Assembly: GCF_001591825.1 (NCBI RefSeq)
Contig: NZ_BCVQ01000042.1
Span: forward strand, 1 to 33,770
DNA length: 33,770 bases
Origin: Rossellomorea vietnamensis NBRC 101237
GTDB lineage: Bacteria > Bacillota > Bacilli > Bacillales > Bacillaceae_B
Direction of reading: 5' to 3'
Numbering within the stretch: the first letter of the stretch is position 1; each line of letters opens with the position of its first letter. Of this stretch, positions 17,825-26,150 are shown piece after piece. Both the position numbers and the translations under genes were made by a program. The notes beneath the pieces are model-generated. The model made no database searches and was not told the DNA's origin. It was given only the letters and a program-made list of their open reading frames with translations.

Positions 17825-18030
17825 TGTTACATTCTCCTTTAATTTACATCTTTTATAACTAATCAATATCTGATTATATTTTTAGGTCGGAACGAAATCT
17901 TACCCACCGAAAGACTTCGGTATCTAATCTAAAACCGTCTATATGAGATGTTTAGTTTTATGTTTGGTACAAAAAAATACACTCTTCAAAATAGAAGAGC
18001 TAGCACGTCCAACAAATTAAGAACTATGTT
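17825..18030 (-). promoter_or_regulatory. Long structured 5' leader of cshA
   Basis: Between the predicted start site and the TTG codon lie about 205 untranslated bases with three hairpins: CTCTTC/GAAGAG (17982-17999) followed by a run of seven T, which looks like an intrinsic terminator; ACCGAA/TTCGGT (17906-17921); and TAATCA/TGATTA (17860-17876) just upstream of the ribosome site. Such a layout suggests attenuation or temperature- or CshA-dependent control. The pairings are seen; the regulatory role is inferred. Confidence 0.5.
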
Positions 18031-18036
18031 GTAGTT

Positions 18037-18065
18037 ATGTTACCACTTCTAGAAACGAATTTCAA
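18037..18065 (-). promoter_or_regulatory. Promoter of cshA
   Basis: The minus strand has TTGAAA (18060-18065), 17 bases, TAACAT (18037-18042). A TTGACA a few bases upstream has no matching -10. The promoter overlaps the 3' end region of the hydrolase gene's transcript. Confidence 0.55.
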
Positions 18066-18085
18066 TCTAATGTCAAATAGTCAAT

Positions 18086-18775
18086 CTATTCAATTTGAAG
18101 GAATTGGTAGATCTTATCAAAAAGTTCATGCTTATCTTGGCTGTGACATATCAAGTGTTTGGCTTCAGGGGAATAAAATAGGTTTTTCTTCTTTGAGGAA
18201 ATAGTCTCATATATATATTTCGCAGCTTTAGGGGGGACTATTCCATCATTCTTTCCTTGGGCGATAAAGGTTGGGATGCTTACCTCCCGAAGGAGCGGAC
18301 GAGCAATACGGACGACTTTCCTGAATTCGTATGTGGACAGGATCGGGGTTTGGGTCACTTTGAATTTGTACCGTTTGTACAGCTCGTTTTCCAGTATATT
18401 TCCCTGTATTCCTTCTTTAATTAAATTTCCAATATCTTTCAGTAATTGCTTGGCATTGATATAGTAGGCCGCCGCACTTAACAGGACGAGCTTATCTACA
18501 TCGTATTTGACCGAAAGATACGAGGCAATCAATCCGCCCATTGAAAATCCGATTACGTACACTTCGTCACATGTGTCCAACAGGACTTTCAGCTCGGACT
18601 CAGCATGTTCGATCCATTCTATATGCTTAATCCCTTTCAGTTCGAGGGTTTCCCCATGACCAGGAAGAGTCGGCACGACGATTTTCCAATCGGTTCGATC
18701 TTGGAGGAATTCAGCCAGGGGTTCTACTTCAAACGGACTCCCTGTGAAACCATGGATTAATAAACAACCGATCAT
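18086..18775 (-). CDS. Alpha/beta hydrolase, carboxylesterase or monoacylglycerol-lipase type
   Basis: The 229-residue product is an alpha/beta hydrolase with a complete triad: Ser78 in GFSMGG, Asp177 in GKNDGIVPP and His207 in EAKHLICHS. The oxyanion segment LIHGFTGSPFEVEPL at the N terminus is typical of the Est30/thermostable carboxylesterase and bacterial monoglyceride lipase group. No signal peptide is seen, so it is cytosolic. The natural substrate is unknown. AGAAGGGAT precedes the ATG. It lies between murF and cshA, which are adjacent in B. subtilis, so it is an addition to the conserved order. Confidence 0.88.
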   Translation of the reverse strand: MIGCLLIHGFTGSPFEVEPLAEFLQDRTDWKIVVPTLPGHGETLELKGIKHIEWIEHAESELKVLLDTCDEVYVIGFSMGGLIASYLSVKYDVDKLVLLSAAAYYINAKQLLKDIGNLIKEGIQGNILENELYKRYKFKVTQTPILSTYEFRKVVRIARPLLREVSIPTFIAQGKNDGIVPPKAAKYIYETISSKKKNLFYSPEAKHLICHSQDKHELFDKIYQFLQIE

Positions 18776-18862
18776 GTTATCCCTTCTTACTTATTAAAAG
18801 GTAGGGAGCGAGCCACTCTCCCAGCTTAAGCTCATTTTGCTCATTTCAAAGAAGGTTTAAAC

Positions 18863-20239
18863 TTATCCCTTTAATCCTTCAATGATTTCTTCCAGTTTCA
18901 TTCCTCTGGAAGCCTTAAATAGGATCAATTCATCCCCTTTGATCAAGGAAGACAGTTCCTGAGCCAAACTCTCTTTATCCATATAAGAGTGCACGCGCTC
19001 TTCAGGGAAATTCTCCAGGGCACCTTTTGCGATGAACGTTCCAAGCCGTCCAAACGTGAACACTTGCTGGATCTTTTCCTGATCGATCAAGTGTCCGATC
19101 TCTTGATGAAATTCTTCTTCTTGATCTCCAAGTTCGAGCATATCACCAAGGACGAGGATTTTTGTGCGGAATCCTTCGAGCTCTGACACCAGTCCGATGG
19201 CCGCTTTCATGGAAGTGGGGCTCGCATTATAGGCATCGTTGATGATGCTTTCGCCTTTCTTCCCTTCCACCATTTCCATCCTCATCTGGGTCAGCTTCAA
19301 TGATTGCAAGCCTTCTTTCATTTCTTCCACGGTGAGTCCGAAATGACGGGCGATCAGGATCCCGGCAAGGGCATTATGGATGTTATGCTGCCCCAATACA
19401 GGTAGGAAGAACGTTTCACCTTCAGCGACAGAAGTCTCAAAATAACTTCCTTGATTGTTCATTTCGATCTTTGTCGGGTAAATATTATTGGATTCACTTC
19501 TTCCGAATGTCTCCATATTCTTTAGGCCAATTCCCTTCACGCCTTCCTGCAGAAGCGGTTCGTCTCCGTAGTAAGCAAACAGCCCGTCAGGTTTAAGCCC
19601 TTTGACAATTTCGAGCTTAGCCTTGGCGATGCCTTCACGGGAGCCAAGATCCTGAAGATGGGATTCCCCGATATTCGTGATGATGGCAGCATCCGGCTGA
19701 GAAATTTCAGATAGGAGTTCGATCTCTCCAAATCCGCTCATCCCCATTTCAAGCACAGCCACTTCCGCGTCCCGGGGCAGTGAAAGGATCGTTAACGGAA
19801 GACCGATATGGTTATTATAATTCCCCTGTGTTTTATGCACACGGTACTTTACAGATAATAGATTGGCGACAATATCCTTGGTCGTTGTTTTCCCATTGCT
19901 TCCAGTAATCCCGACTACCTTTAAGTCAAGCTCGTGACGGTATTGGTTTGAGAGAGACTGAAGGGCAAGCAGTGGATCTTCCACCACGATGACCGGAATA
20001 TCCTCCGGGGGATTAGGGACATTGATATCCCATAAGGCAGCGGATGCTCCATTGTCGATCGCCTGACGGACGAACTGGTGACCGTCGACGTTTTCTCCTT
20101 TAAAAGGAACAAATAGGTTGCCACTCCCGATTTTTCTTGTATCGATGGAAACACCTTTTACAATTACCGAATCAAATGCAGAAAGGTCATTTTTCACATC
20201 AAGCATGGTACATATCTCTCTAATCGTCTTTTCGAACAT
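18863..20239 (-). CDS. murF: UDP-N-acetylmuramoyl-tripeptide--D-alanyl-D-alanine ligase
   Basis: The 458-residue Mur ligase joins D-Ala-D-Ala to UDP-MurNAc-tripeptide, the last cytoplasmic step of the peptidoglycan precursor peptide. The N-terminal domain recognises the UDP-sugar, the central domain has the ATP-binding GITGSNGKTTTKD motif near residue 109 and the downstream NNHIGLPLT and EMGMSGFGEIE segments, and the C-terminal domain has NDAYNASPTSM. The start is the ATG at 20239, 7 bases after AAAGGAG; a start 21 bases upstream overlaps the ribosome site. It follows ddl, whose product supplies its dipeptide substrate. Confidence 0.97.
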   Translation of the reverse strand: MFEKTIREICTMLDVKNDLSAFDSVIVKGVSIDTRKIGSGNLFVPFKGENVDGHQFVRQAIDNGASAALWDINVPNPPEDIPVIVVEDPLLALQSLSNQYRHELDLKVVGITGSNGKTTTKDIVANLLSVKYRVHKTQGNYNNHIGLPLTILSLPRDAEVAVLEMGMSGFGEIELLSEISQPDAAIITNIGESHLQDLGSREGIAKAKLEIVKGLKPDGLFAYYGDEPLLQEGVKGIGLKNMETFGRSESNNIYPTKIEMNNQGSYFETSVAEGETFFLPVLGQHNIHNALAGILIARHFGLTVEEMKEGLQSLKLTQMRMEMVEGKKGESIINDAYNASPTSMKAAIGLVSELEGFRTKILVLGDMLELGDQEEEFHQEIGHLIDQEKIQQVFTFGRLGTFIAKGALENFPEERVHSYMDKESLAQELSSLIKGDELILFKASRGMKLEEIIEGLKG

Positions 20240-20279
20240 TCGTTTTCTCCTTTTACTCATTATTCATCAAAATAGACCA

Positions 20280-20307
20280 GGGACTGCCTCTGGATGTGGT
20301 CAGTCCC
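20280..20307 (-). terminator. Inverted repeat between ddl and murF
   Basis: GGGACTG and CAGTCCC (20280-20286 and 20301-20307) can form a 7-pair hairpin 7 bases after the ddl stop. The minus-strand sequence that follows (CTGGTCTATTTTG) has only a poor T tract, so it may be a weak terminator or a processing or stability element that lowers murF relative to ddl. Confidence 0.4.
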
Positions 20308-20314
20308 AAGTTGT

Positions 20315-21385
20315 TTACATCGTATGTTTAATCGTTTGTTTGTCTTGATAGCGTTCCATTCCAAGCTCCACGAGTTTCCCGATAAGGGTAGGATAATCGA
20401 CTCCAGTGTGTTTCCAGAGAAGCGGGAACATGCTGTACGGTGTGAAACCTGGCATCGTGTTCACTTCGTTCATGTAAATCTGACCGTCTTCCGTCAAGAA
20501 GAAGTCTGCACGCACAAGTCCTGAACAATCCAGGGCTTTGTATGACTGAATCGCAATTTCCTTCATGTCATTATAGATGCTTCCTTCTACTTCTGCAGGG
20601 ATGATGAGGGCTGTATCCCCATCTTCATATTTGGCTTTGTAATCATAGAAATCTTTCTTAGGTACGATCTCTCCTGCCACGGAGCATTCGGGCTGATCGT
20701 TGCCAAGTACGCCAAGCTCGATTTCCCGGGCCTTCACGCCTTCTTCAATGATGATCTTACGGTCGAATTGGAACGCTTCTTCAAAAGCCGTCTCCAGTTC
20801 TTCACGGGACGTGCACTTGCTGATCCCAACAGACGAACCCAGGTTTGCCGGCTTTACGAAACAAGGATACCCAATCTCATCTTCCACTTGCTTATAAGCA
20901 GCGTCAGGGTTCCCCTTCCACGTGCTGCGGATGAACCACGTGTAGTTGACTTGAGGAATGCCAGCCTGAGCAAATAGATTCTTCATGATGACTTTATCCA
21001 TTCCGGCAGATGAAGCAAGGACACCGTTTCCTACGTATGGAAGATTCAACAGCTCAAGCATGCCTTGAACCGTTCCATCTTCACCATTCGGTCCGTGAAG
21101 CAATGGGAAGATCATGTCATAGCCTTCCGATTCAGAAGGAGCGATGGACGTACTCAAGGCATTGGGAGCAATCTCTTCTCCGTGCTTGAACTGTAATGCT
21201 TTCACATCTTCAACGGGAGCATTCAATTGTGGTCCTTTTATCCAATTACCTTCCGTCGAAATAAAAATTGGGTGGATTTCATATTTATTTAAGTCCAGGG
21301 CACCGATCACGGCCTTGGCTGTTTGCAGGGAAACATTATGTTCAGCGGATTTACCACCGTACAGTAAGCACAACTTCGTTTTCAT
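20315..21385 (-). CDS. ddl: D-alanine--D-alanine ligase
   Basis: The 356-residue ATP-grasp enzyme joins two D-alanines. Visible motifs are the N-terminal [14 protein letters not shown], the substrate-binding [11 protein letters not shown], the ATP-binding [16 protein letters not shown] and the metal-binding VRADFF and [16 protein letters not shown] segments. The start is the ATG at 21385 with GGAGGT 10 bases upstream; a longer TTG start would overlap that site. It lies upstream of murF, and the alr gene that supplies D-alanine is in the same window. Confidence 0.97.
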   Translation of the reverse strand: MKTKLCLLYGGKSAEHNVSLQTAKAVIGALDLNKYEIHPIFISTEGNWIKGPQLNAPVEDVKALQFKHGEEIAPNALSTSIAPSESEGYDMIFPLLHGPNGEDGTVQGMLELLNLPYVGNGVLASSAGMDKVIMKNLFAQAGIPQVNYTWFIRSTWKGNPDAAYKQVEDEIGYPCFVKPANLGSSVGISKCTSREELETAFEEAFQFDRKIIIEEGVKAREIELGVLGNDQPECSVAGEIVPKKDFYDYKAKYEDGDTALIIPAEVEGSIYNDMKEIAIQSYKALDCSGLVRADFFLTEDGQIYMNEVNTMPGFTPYSMFPLLWKHTGVDYPTLIGKLVELGMERYQDKQTIKHTM

Positions 21386-21613
21386 GTATTTCGTTACCTC
21401 CAATATTCACAATAGATGTTTCTATTTTATCACTTTCATCGGAAAGGGAAAGAATGATTCCTTTGGAAAATAAAAATTACCCCATTTGTCTTGATTCAAA
21501 TGACATTCAGATCACGGCCCATTATATATGTATGCAAACGAAAACCAGTCCGGCGACAGTTCTTTCAATTATTATTCTGAATACACTTAAGATTTCGCCT
21601 ATTTAAAAAGCTA

Positions 21614-21642
21614 TTAAATTATCACTCTATTAGGTGTATAAT
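21614..21642 (+). promoter_or_regulatory. Probable sigma-A promoter of the DAACS symporter
   Basis: A perfect TATAAT (21637-21642) lies 17 bases after TTAAAT (21614-21619), a weak -35. It is about 43 bases before the start codon. Confidence 0.5.
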
Positions 21643-21684
21643 CCTCGTATTAAAAACATTTGTACTTTCAAGGAGGACACCCAG

Positions 21685-22872
21685 ATGAGAAAGCTCGGTT
21701 TACTACCTAAGATCCTTTTAGGTATCGCATTAGGTATTGTCATTGGAGCATATGCACCAGAATGGTTTGTAAAAATCTTCGCTACATTCAATGGACTATT
21801 CGGTAATTTCCTCGGATTTGCAATTCCATTGATCATCATCGGCTTTATCGCTCCGGGGATTGGCTCCATGGGTAAAGGTGCAGGGAAACTTCTCGGATTG
21901 ACCACTGCCCTTGCGTATGGTTCCACCGTGTTAGCCGGTTTACTCGCCTTTACGGTTGCGAAGTCTATTTACCCAACTTTACTAGCCAATCAAACGTCCC
22001 AATCATTTGAAAATCCAGAAGAAGCTCTTCTCAAAGGGTTCTTCACAGTGGACATGCCTCCGATCATGGGCGTGATGTCGGCACTCCTCATCGCGTTCAC
22101 CATTGGACTGGGAATGGCCGCCATTAAAGGGGATACCCTTCAAAAAGGGATGGATGAATTCAGGAACATCGTGGAACTTGTCATTGAAAAGATCATCATT
22201 CCACTTTTACCGATTCATATCCTTGGGATCTTTGCCAATATGACACAAGGTGGACAAGTGAGTGCCATCATGTCTGTATTTGCAAAAGTTTTTGTCATGA
22301 TTATCCTTTTACACCTTGTCTTTTTAGTTGTTCAATATACAGCCGCCGGTACATTGAGAAAGCAGAACCCGCTTTCCATGATGAAAGGGATGCTCCCTGC
22401 TTATTTCACGGCACTCGGAACACAATCATCGGCGTCAACGATTCCCGTCACCCTTGAACGTTCCAAAAAAATCGGTTCAAGAGAACGGATTGCAGACTTC
22501 TCTGTACCGCTCCTTGCCACCATTCATTTATCAGGAAGCACCATCACACTCGTCAGCTGCGCCATGGCCGTCATGTTCATCCAGGGTGAAGCTCTGCAAT
22601 TCACTCAGCTGTTCCCATTCATTTTGATGCTCGGCATCACGATGATTGCAGCACCTGGTGTTCCCGGCGGAGCCGTTATGGCAGCCCTTGGATTACTTGA
22701 AACCATGCTTGGATTCGGACCGACTATGACGTCTCTCATGATTGCCCTTTACCTTGCACAGGACAGCTTCGGAACTGCCTGCAACGTAACAGGCGACGGA
22801 GCCATCACATCCATCGTCGACAAACTGACCCAAAAGAAAAAAGCACGGGTCTCGTCCATCAAAGCAAGTTAA
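21685..22872 (+). CDS. Dicarboxylate/amino acid:cation symporter (DAACS family)
   Basis: The 395-residue polytopic membrane protein has the family hallmarks: the serine-rich re-entrant loop GTQSSASTIPVTLERS near residue 251, the second hairpin loop with APGVPGGAVMAALG, and the substrate and cation site DSFGTACNVTGDGAIT near the C terminus. Members co-transport glutamate, aspartate, C4-dicarboxylates, cystine or serine/threonine with Na+ or H+. In this protein the final motif reads NVTGDGA rather than the NVxGDA usual in glutamate carriers, so the substrate cannot be called. AAGGAGG lies 8 bases before the ATG. It is monocistronic, with a promoter and a strong terminator. Confidence 0.9.
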   Translation: MRKLGLLPKILLGIALGIVIGAYAPEWFVKIFATFNGLFGNFLGFAIPLIIIGFIAPGIGSMGKGAGKLLGLTTALAYGSTVLAGLLAFTVAKSIYPTLLANQTSQSFENPEEALLKGFFTVDMPPIMGVMSALLIAFTIGLGMAAIKGDTLQKGMDEFRNIVELVIEKIIIPLLPIHILGIFANMTQGGQVSAIMSVFAKVFVMIILLHLVFLVVQYTAAGTLRKQNPLSMMKGMLPAYFTALGTQSSASTIPVTLERSKKIGSRERIADFSVPLLATIHLSGSTITLVSCAMAVMFIQGEALQFTQLFPFILMLGITMIAAPGVPGGAVMAALGLLETMLGFGPTMTSLMIALYLAQDSFGTACNVTGDGAITSIVDKLTQKKKARVSSIKAS

Positions 22873-22877
22873 CCAAA

Positions 22878-22921
22878 CAGAGGTCCGTCCCTCACCTTAG
22901 AGGGACGGACCTCTGTTTTTT
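22878..22921 (+). terminator. Strong terminator of the symporter gene
   Basis: A perfect 16-pair stem starting CAGAGGTCC (22878-22893) pairs with the arm ending GGACCTCTG (22900-22915), followed by six T. It begins 5 bases after the stop codon and separates the symporter from the GNAT gene. Confidence 0.95.
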
Positions 22922-22997
22922 CTTACTATCTATTCTGATTATTCAGGGTATTTTCTGTATAATGGAAATAGTAACACAATAAAGGAGTGCTCATGAA

Positions 22998-23549
22998 TTG
23001 AAATTAACCGGTCAGCGTGTAACACTTAGAAAAATAGAAGAGAGAGACCTTCCCCGTCTTTGGGACTATATTTACGGCGATCCTTCCCCTGAGTGGAAAA
23101 AATGGGACGCCCCTTATTTTAAACATACGTACGTCCCCTTTGAAGAGTATATGGAATCATCCATCAGAAATAAAAGTCGCAGCGATGAGTTCCAACGGGT
23201 CATCGAGGTCGACGGTACCATCATCGGAACCGTCGGATACTATTGGGATTACGAACCCACCAGATGGCTTGAAGCGGGAATCGTCATCTACGATCCTGCC
23301 TTTTGGAACGGTGGATATGGAACCGAAGCCTTATCCCTATGGGTCGATCACCTCTTTTTGACGAAGGAAATCGGGCGGGTCGGCATCACGACGTGGTCAG
23401 GGAATGAACGGATGATGAAGGTCGCAGAGAAAATCGGGATGCAACTTGAAGGACGTATGAGAAAATGCCGGTACTACAACGGGGTTTATTATGACTCCAT
23501 ACGCATGGGGATGATCAGGGAAGAATGGGAAGAGAAACGCTCTCTCTAA
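22998..23549 (+). CDS. GNAT family N-acetyltransferase (RimJ/RimL type)
   Basis: The 183-residue product starts with the RimJ/RimL-like LTGQRVTLRKIEERDL, has the core strand TIIGTVGYYWDYEPTRWLEAGIVI and an acetyl-CoA-binding region GGYGTEALSLWVDHLF, and ends with the typical VAEKIGMQLEGRMRKCRYYNGVYYDSIRMGM. Such enzymes acetylate amino groups of proteins or small molecules; the substrate is unknown. The start is a TTG with AAGGAG 10 bases upstream. A TATAAT lies about 35 bases before it, without a clear -35. The next gene starts 14 bases downstream, so the two are co-transcribed. Confidence 0.9.
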   Translation: MKLTGQRVTLRKIEERDLPRLWDYIYGDPSPEWKKWDAPYFKHTYVPFEEYMESSIRNKSRSDEFQRVIEVDGTIIGTVGYYWDYEPTRWLEAGIVIYDPAFWNGGYGTEALSLWVDHLFLTKEIGRVGITTWSGNERMMKVAEKIGMQLEGRMRKCRYYNGVYYDSIRMGMIREEWEEKRSL

Positions 23550-23563
23550 AAAGGAGTTCCACT

Positions 23564-24649
23564 ATGAAAACAATCATCTTAGTCGGTGGCGGACACAGCC
23601 ACCTCCATTGCTTAAAAAAGAGTCAACATCAGGGTGAAAACGTGAAATGGGTCCTGATTTCCCCTTCCCGTTATCAATATTATTCCGGAATGTTCTCCGG
23701 ATACACGGAGGGAATCTATTCATTGGAAGAAACCCGGATCGATTTAGAGAACTTATGTAAAGCTGCCGGCTGTGACTTTGTCAAAAGCACCGTTCTCTCC
23801 ATCGATCCCGATCAGCAGCATCTGTTAACAGACAAAGGGGAGATCTTCACCTACGACTTTGTTTCATTCGACATCGGCTCCCGAAATGATTCAACGGAGA
23901 TCAAAGGATTACATAAACACAACCTGCCTATCAAGCCAAATTACCGATTTCCCGAGCAAATCCAGAAACTGCAGAAAAGCCGAAAAACCATTTTCATCGG
24001 TGGCGGTGCAGCAAGTATTGAAATGGCATTATCCCTGAAAGCATGGAAAAGGGACAAAGGGTATGACAATCATGCTGTCATAGTCGCCCACTCCTCTCCA
24101 CTGTTAGAAAAAGCCGGTATCTTTTCGTCTAAAAAAATGACGGCTATCGCCCTTACAAAAGGCATCGATCTGCATCAAGGGCGCGTGACGAAAGTGGAGG
24201 AGTCCCGAGTGTATACAGATAAAGGGGAGATCCTCGATTATGAAGAGGTCATTTTCCTGGGAGGACCTAAAGCACCCCCTCTATTCGCGAGCAGTGTGCT
24301 TCCGACAGATGAACAAGGATATCTGCTCGTGAACAGCTACCTTCAATCAGTTGAATACCCAAACGTGTTCGGAACCGGTGATTGCGCTACCTTACAAGAC
24401 TTTCCCGATGTGCCTAAAAACGGCGTAACAGCCGTCAGACAAGGGCCCGTCCTATGGGAAAACCTGAACGGCGCCGCAGCCAATGGAAAAATCATTCCCT
24501 TTGAGCCCCAGAAACGATATCTCGCTATCATGTCTGTCGGGGACAAGCGTGGCTTCCTAACCTACGGATCCTTTTCATTGGTCAGCGGATGGGCCTGGCG
24601 GTTGAAGAACTGGATTGATCAGCGGTTTATGGGAAAGTATGGGGAGTGA
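23564..24649 (+). CDS. FAD/NAD(P)-dependent oxidoreductase of the SelD-N-terminal (NDH-2-like) type
   Basis: The 361-residue flavoprotein has the FAD-binding GGGHSHLHCL motif directly at the N terminus, a second dinucleotide-binding motif TIFIGGGAASIEMA near residue 144, and the C-terminal FAD contact VFGTGDCATL near residue 271. The GGGHSH variant is typical of the flavoprotein domain fused to the N terminus of some selenophosphate synthetases and of its stand-alone relatives, which in turn resemble type II NADH dehydrogenases. No redox-active CxxxxC pair is present. The start is the ATG at 23564, 7 bases after AAGGAG. It follows the GNAT gene closely and converges on the oxidoreductase operon. 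No selD gene is in the window. Confidence 0.85.
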   Translation: MKTIILVGGGHSHLHCLKKSQHQGENVKWVLISPSRYQYYSGMFSGYTEGIYSLEETRIDLENLCKAAGCDFVKSTVLSIDPDQQHLLTDKGEIFTYDFVSFDIGSRNDSTEIKGLHKHNLPIKPNYRFPEQIQKLQKSRKTIFIGGGAASIEMALSLKAWKRDKGYDNHAVIVAHSSPLLEKAGIFSSKKMTAIALTKGIDLHQGRVTKVEESRVYTDKGEILDYEEVIFLGGPKAPPLFASSVLPTDEQGYLLVNSYLQSVEYPNVFGTGDCATLQDFPDVPKNGVTAVRQGPVLWENLNGAAANGKIIPFEPQKRYLAIMSVGDKRGFLTYGSFSLVSGWAWRLKNWIDQRFMGKYGE

Positions 24650-24670
24650 GGGTTAAGCAGCTAACCCCAC

Positions 24671-24702
24671 AAAAAAAACACGACCGCCTCCCAGCAGTCG
24701 CG
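24671..24702 (-). terminator. Terminator of the seven-gene transporter/oxidoreductase operon
   Basis: On the minus strand CGCGACTG (24695-24702) pairs with CGGTCGTG (24679-24686) through eight pairs including two G-T pairs, followed by eight T. It lies 11 bases after the stop codon of the oxidoreductase gene, between convergent transcripts. Confidence 0.88.
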
Positions 24703-24713
24703 CTGTAAACACC

Positions 24714-26138
24714 TTATCTAAACAATTCCACATACTTCTTACTAATCACAGGGAGTACCCCGTCGAACAGCTTCTCTCTCCAGTACAGGTCCGCTGTCTG
24801 CTGGACGGCTGCTGCGTGATTCGGGTAAGGATAGACCATGTTGGAAAGGGCACCGATCTTGCTTCCCTTTTCCATTGCGAACACGACCGGCTGCATCCAG
24901 TCTCCAGCGCCGGCGCCGACTGCGTGGGCACCGAGGATCCTGCCTTTCGGGTCTGTGATGATTTTAACGAGACCCTCTGTCTTCTGATCTGCCACGAACC
25001 GGTCTACCTCGTCTAACGTTTTCTTATAGACCTTGTATTCTATTCCTTTTTCCACCGCTTCTTCACCGGTCAAGCCGATATGGAAGATTTCCGGTGTCGT
25101 ATAGGTGGTCCAGGGCAGCTTGCTGTAGGAGACATTTCGTTTCAATCCAAATACGGCGTTCTGGACGACAAGCTTCCCTTCCATTCCGGCACCGTGAGTG
25201 AATGGATAACGGCCGTTCACATCTCCTATCGCGAAAATATGGGGTTGATTCGTTCTTAGTTCGTCATTCACTTTGATGAATCCCCGATCGTCTGTCTCCA
25301 CACCGGCAGCGGAAAGATTCAAGGAATCTGTACCCGGCTTGCGGCCTGTCGCGAGGAATAAAAGGTCCCCCTCAACCGACTGCTCTTCTCTATCTTTCAC
25401 GTAATGAACCACCTTCTGTCCATCCCGCTTCGACACACGTTTAATTTCAGCTCCAAAAACAAACTGAATATCCTTTTCCAATAACCCGGTGGCCATTTCA
25501 CGGATTTCTTTATCTTCTTTCACCAGGATTTCATCATGCTGTTCTAGCACTATGGCTTCTGAGCCTAAATGGGAGAATGCCTGCGCCAATTCCAGACCAA
25601 TTGGACCTCCCCCGATGAAGACCACCCGGCGAGGGAGGTCATCCACTTCGAATACTGTTTCATTCGTATGGTATTCAACATTGCCAAGGCCATCGATATC
25701 GGGGACAAGTGGACTTGATCCTGTCGCCACAACCACCCTCTTCCCGGAGATCCGGTCCTCTTTCTCCACCAAAATGGTATGGGGATCCAGGAACTCGGCT
25801 GCTCCGAAATAAATATCGACCCCAAGCTCCAGGAAGCGCTCGGGATCATCGTGCTGTTGAATGTGTGAAATGGCCCCTTTGACTCGTTCTTTTACCTTCT
25901 TCATATCGACGGATCCTTTTGTTTCGAATCCGTAATCCCCGGCTGAACGTATGGTCGCCACTTCTCTTGCCGATTGGATGAACGCCTTGGACGGGACACA
26001 GCCAAAGTGAAGGCAATCCCCTCCCAGAAGGCCGCTTTTTTCAACAAGTGCCACTTTTGCTCCCAGTGAGGCAGCCCCAGAGGCGACGGTCAATCCGCCT
26101 GCCCCTCCTCCTATGACAATTAAATCGTATTGTTCCAT
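24714..26138 (-). CDS. Pyridine nucleotide-disulfide oxidoreductase (mercuric reductase / dihydrolipoyl dehydrogenase-like)
   Basis: The 474-residue class I flavoprotein has the FAD motif VIGGGAGGLTVA, the redox disulfide Cys42-Cys47 in GGDCLHFGCVPSK, the NAD(P) motif VVFIGGGPIGLELAQAF near residue 168 and the second FAD contact IFAIGDVNGRYPFTH. Near the C terminus, where dihydrolipoyl dehydrogenase has an HxHPTxxE dyad, it reads YPYPNHAAAV, so that acid-base pair seems absent. There is also no N-terminal HMA domain and no C-terminal CC pair as in MerA. It is therefore neither a standard Lpd nor a standard MerA. It is the last gene of a tight operon, 12 bases after the phosphatidyltransferase gene, with AAGGAGA before the ATG. 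Confidence 0.88.
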   Translation of the reverse strand: MEQYDLIVIGGGAGGLTVASGAASLGAKVALVEKSGLLGGDCLHFGCVPSKAFIQSAREVATIRSAGDYGFETKGSVDMKKVKERVKGAISHIQQHDDPERFLELGVDIYFGAAEFLDPHTILVEKEDRISGKRVVVATGSSPLVPDIDGLGNVEYHTNETVFEVDDLPRRVVFIGGGPIGLELAQAFSHLGSEAIVLEQHDEILVKEDKEIREMATGLLEKDIQFVFGAEIKRVSKRDGQKVVHYVKDREEQSVEGDLLFLATGRKPGTDSLNLSAAGVETDDRGFIKVNDELRTNQPHIFAIGDVNGRYPFTHGAGMEGKLVVQNAVFGLKRNVSYSKLPWTTYTTPEIFHIGLTGEEAVEKGIEYKVYKKTLDEVDRFVADQKTEGLVKIITDPKGRILGAHAVGAGAGDWMQPVVFAMEKGSKIGALSNMVYPYPNHAAAVQQTADLYWREKLFDGVLPVISKKYVELFR

Positions 26139-26150
26139 CTGAATCTCTCC

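Noticed and set aside
24714..26138. Annotation as mercuric reductase (merA)
   Set aside because: There is no HMA domain, no terminal cysteine pair and no mer regulator or transporter genes nearby.
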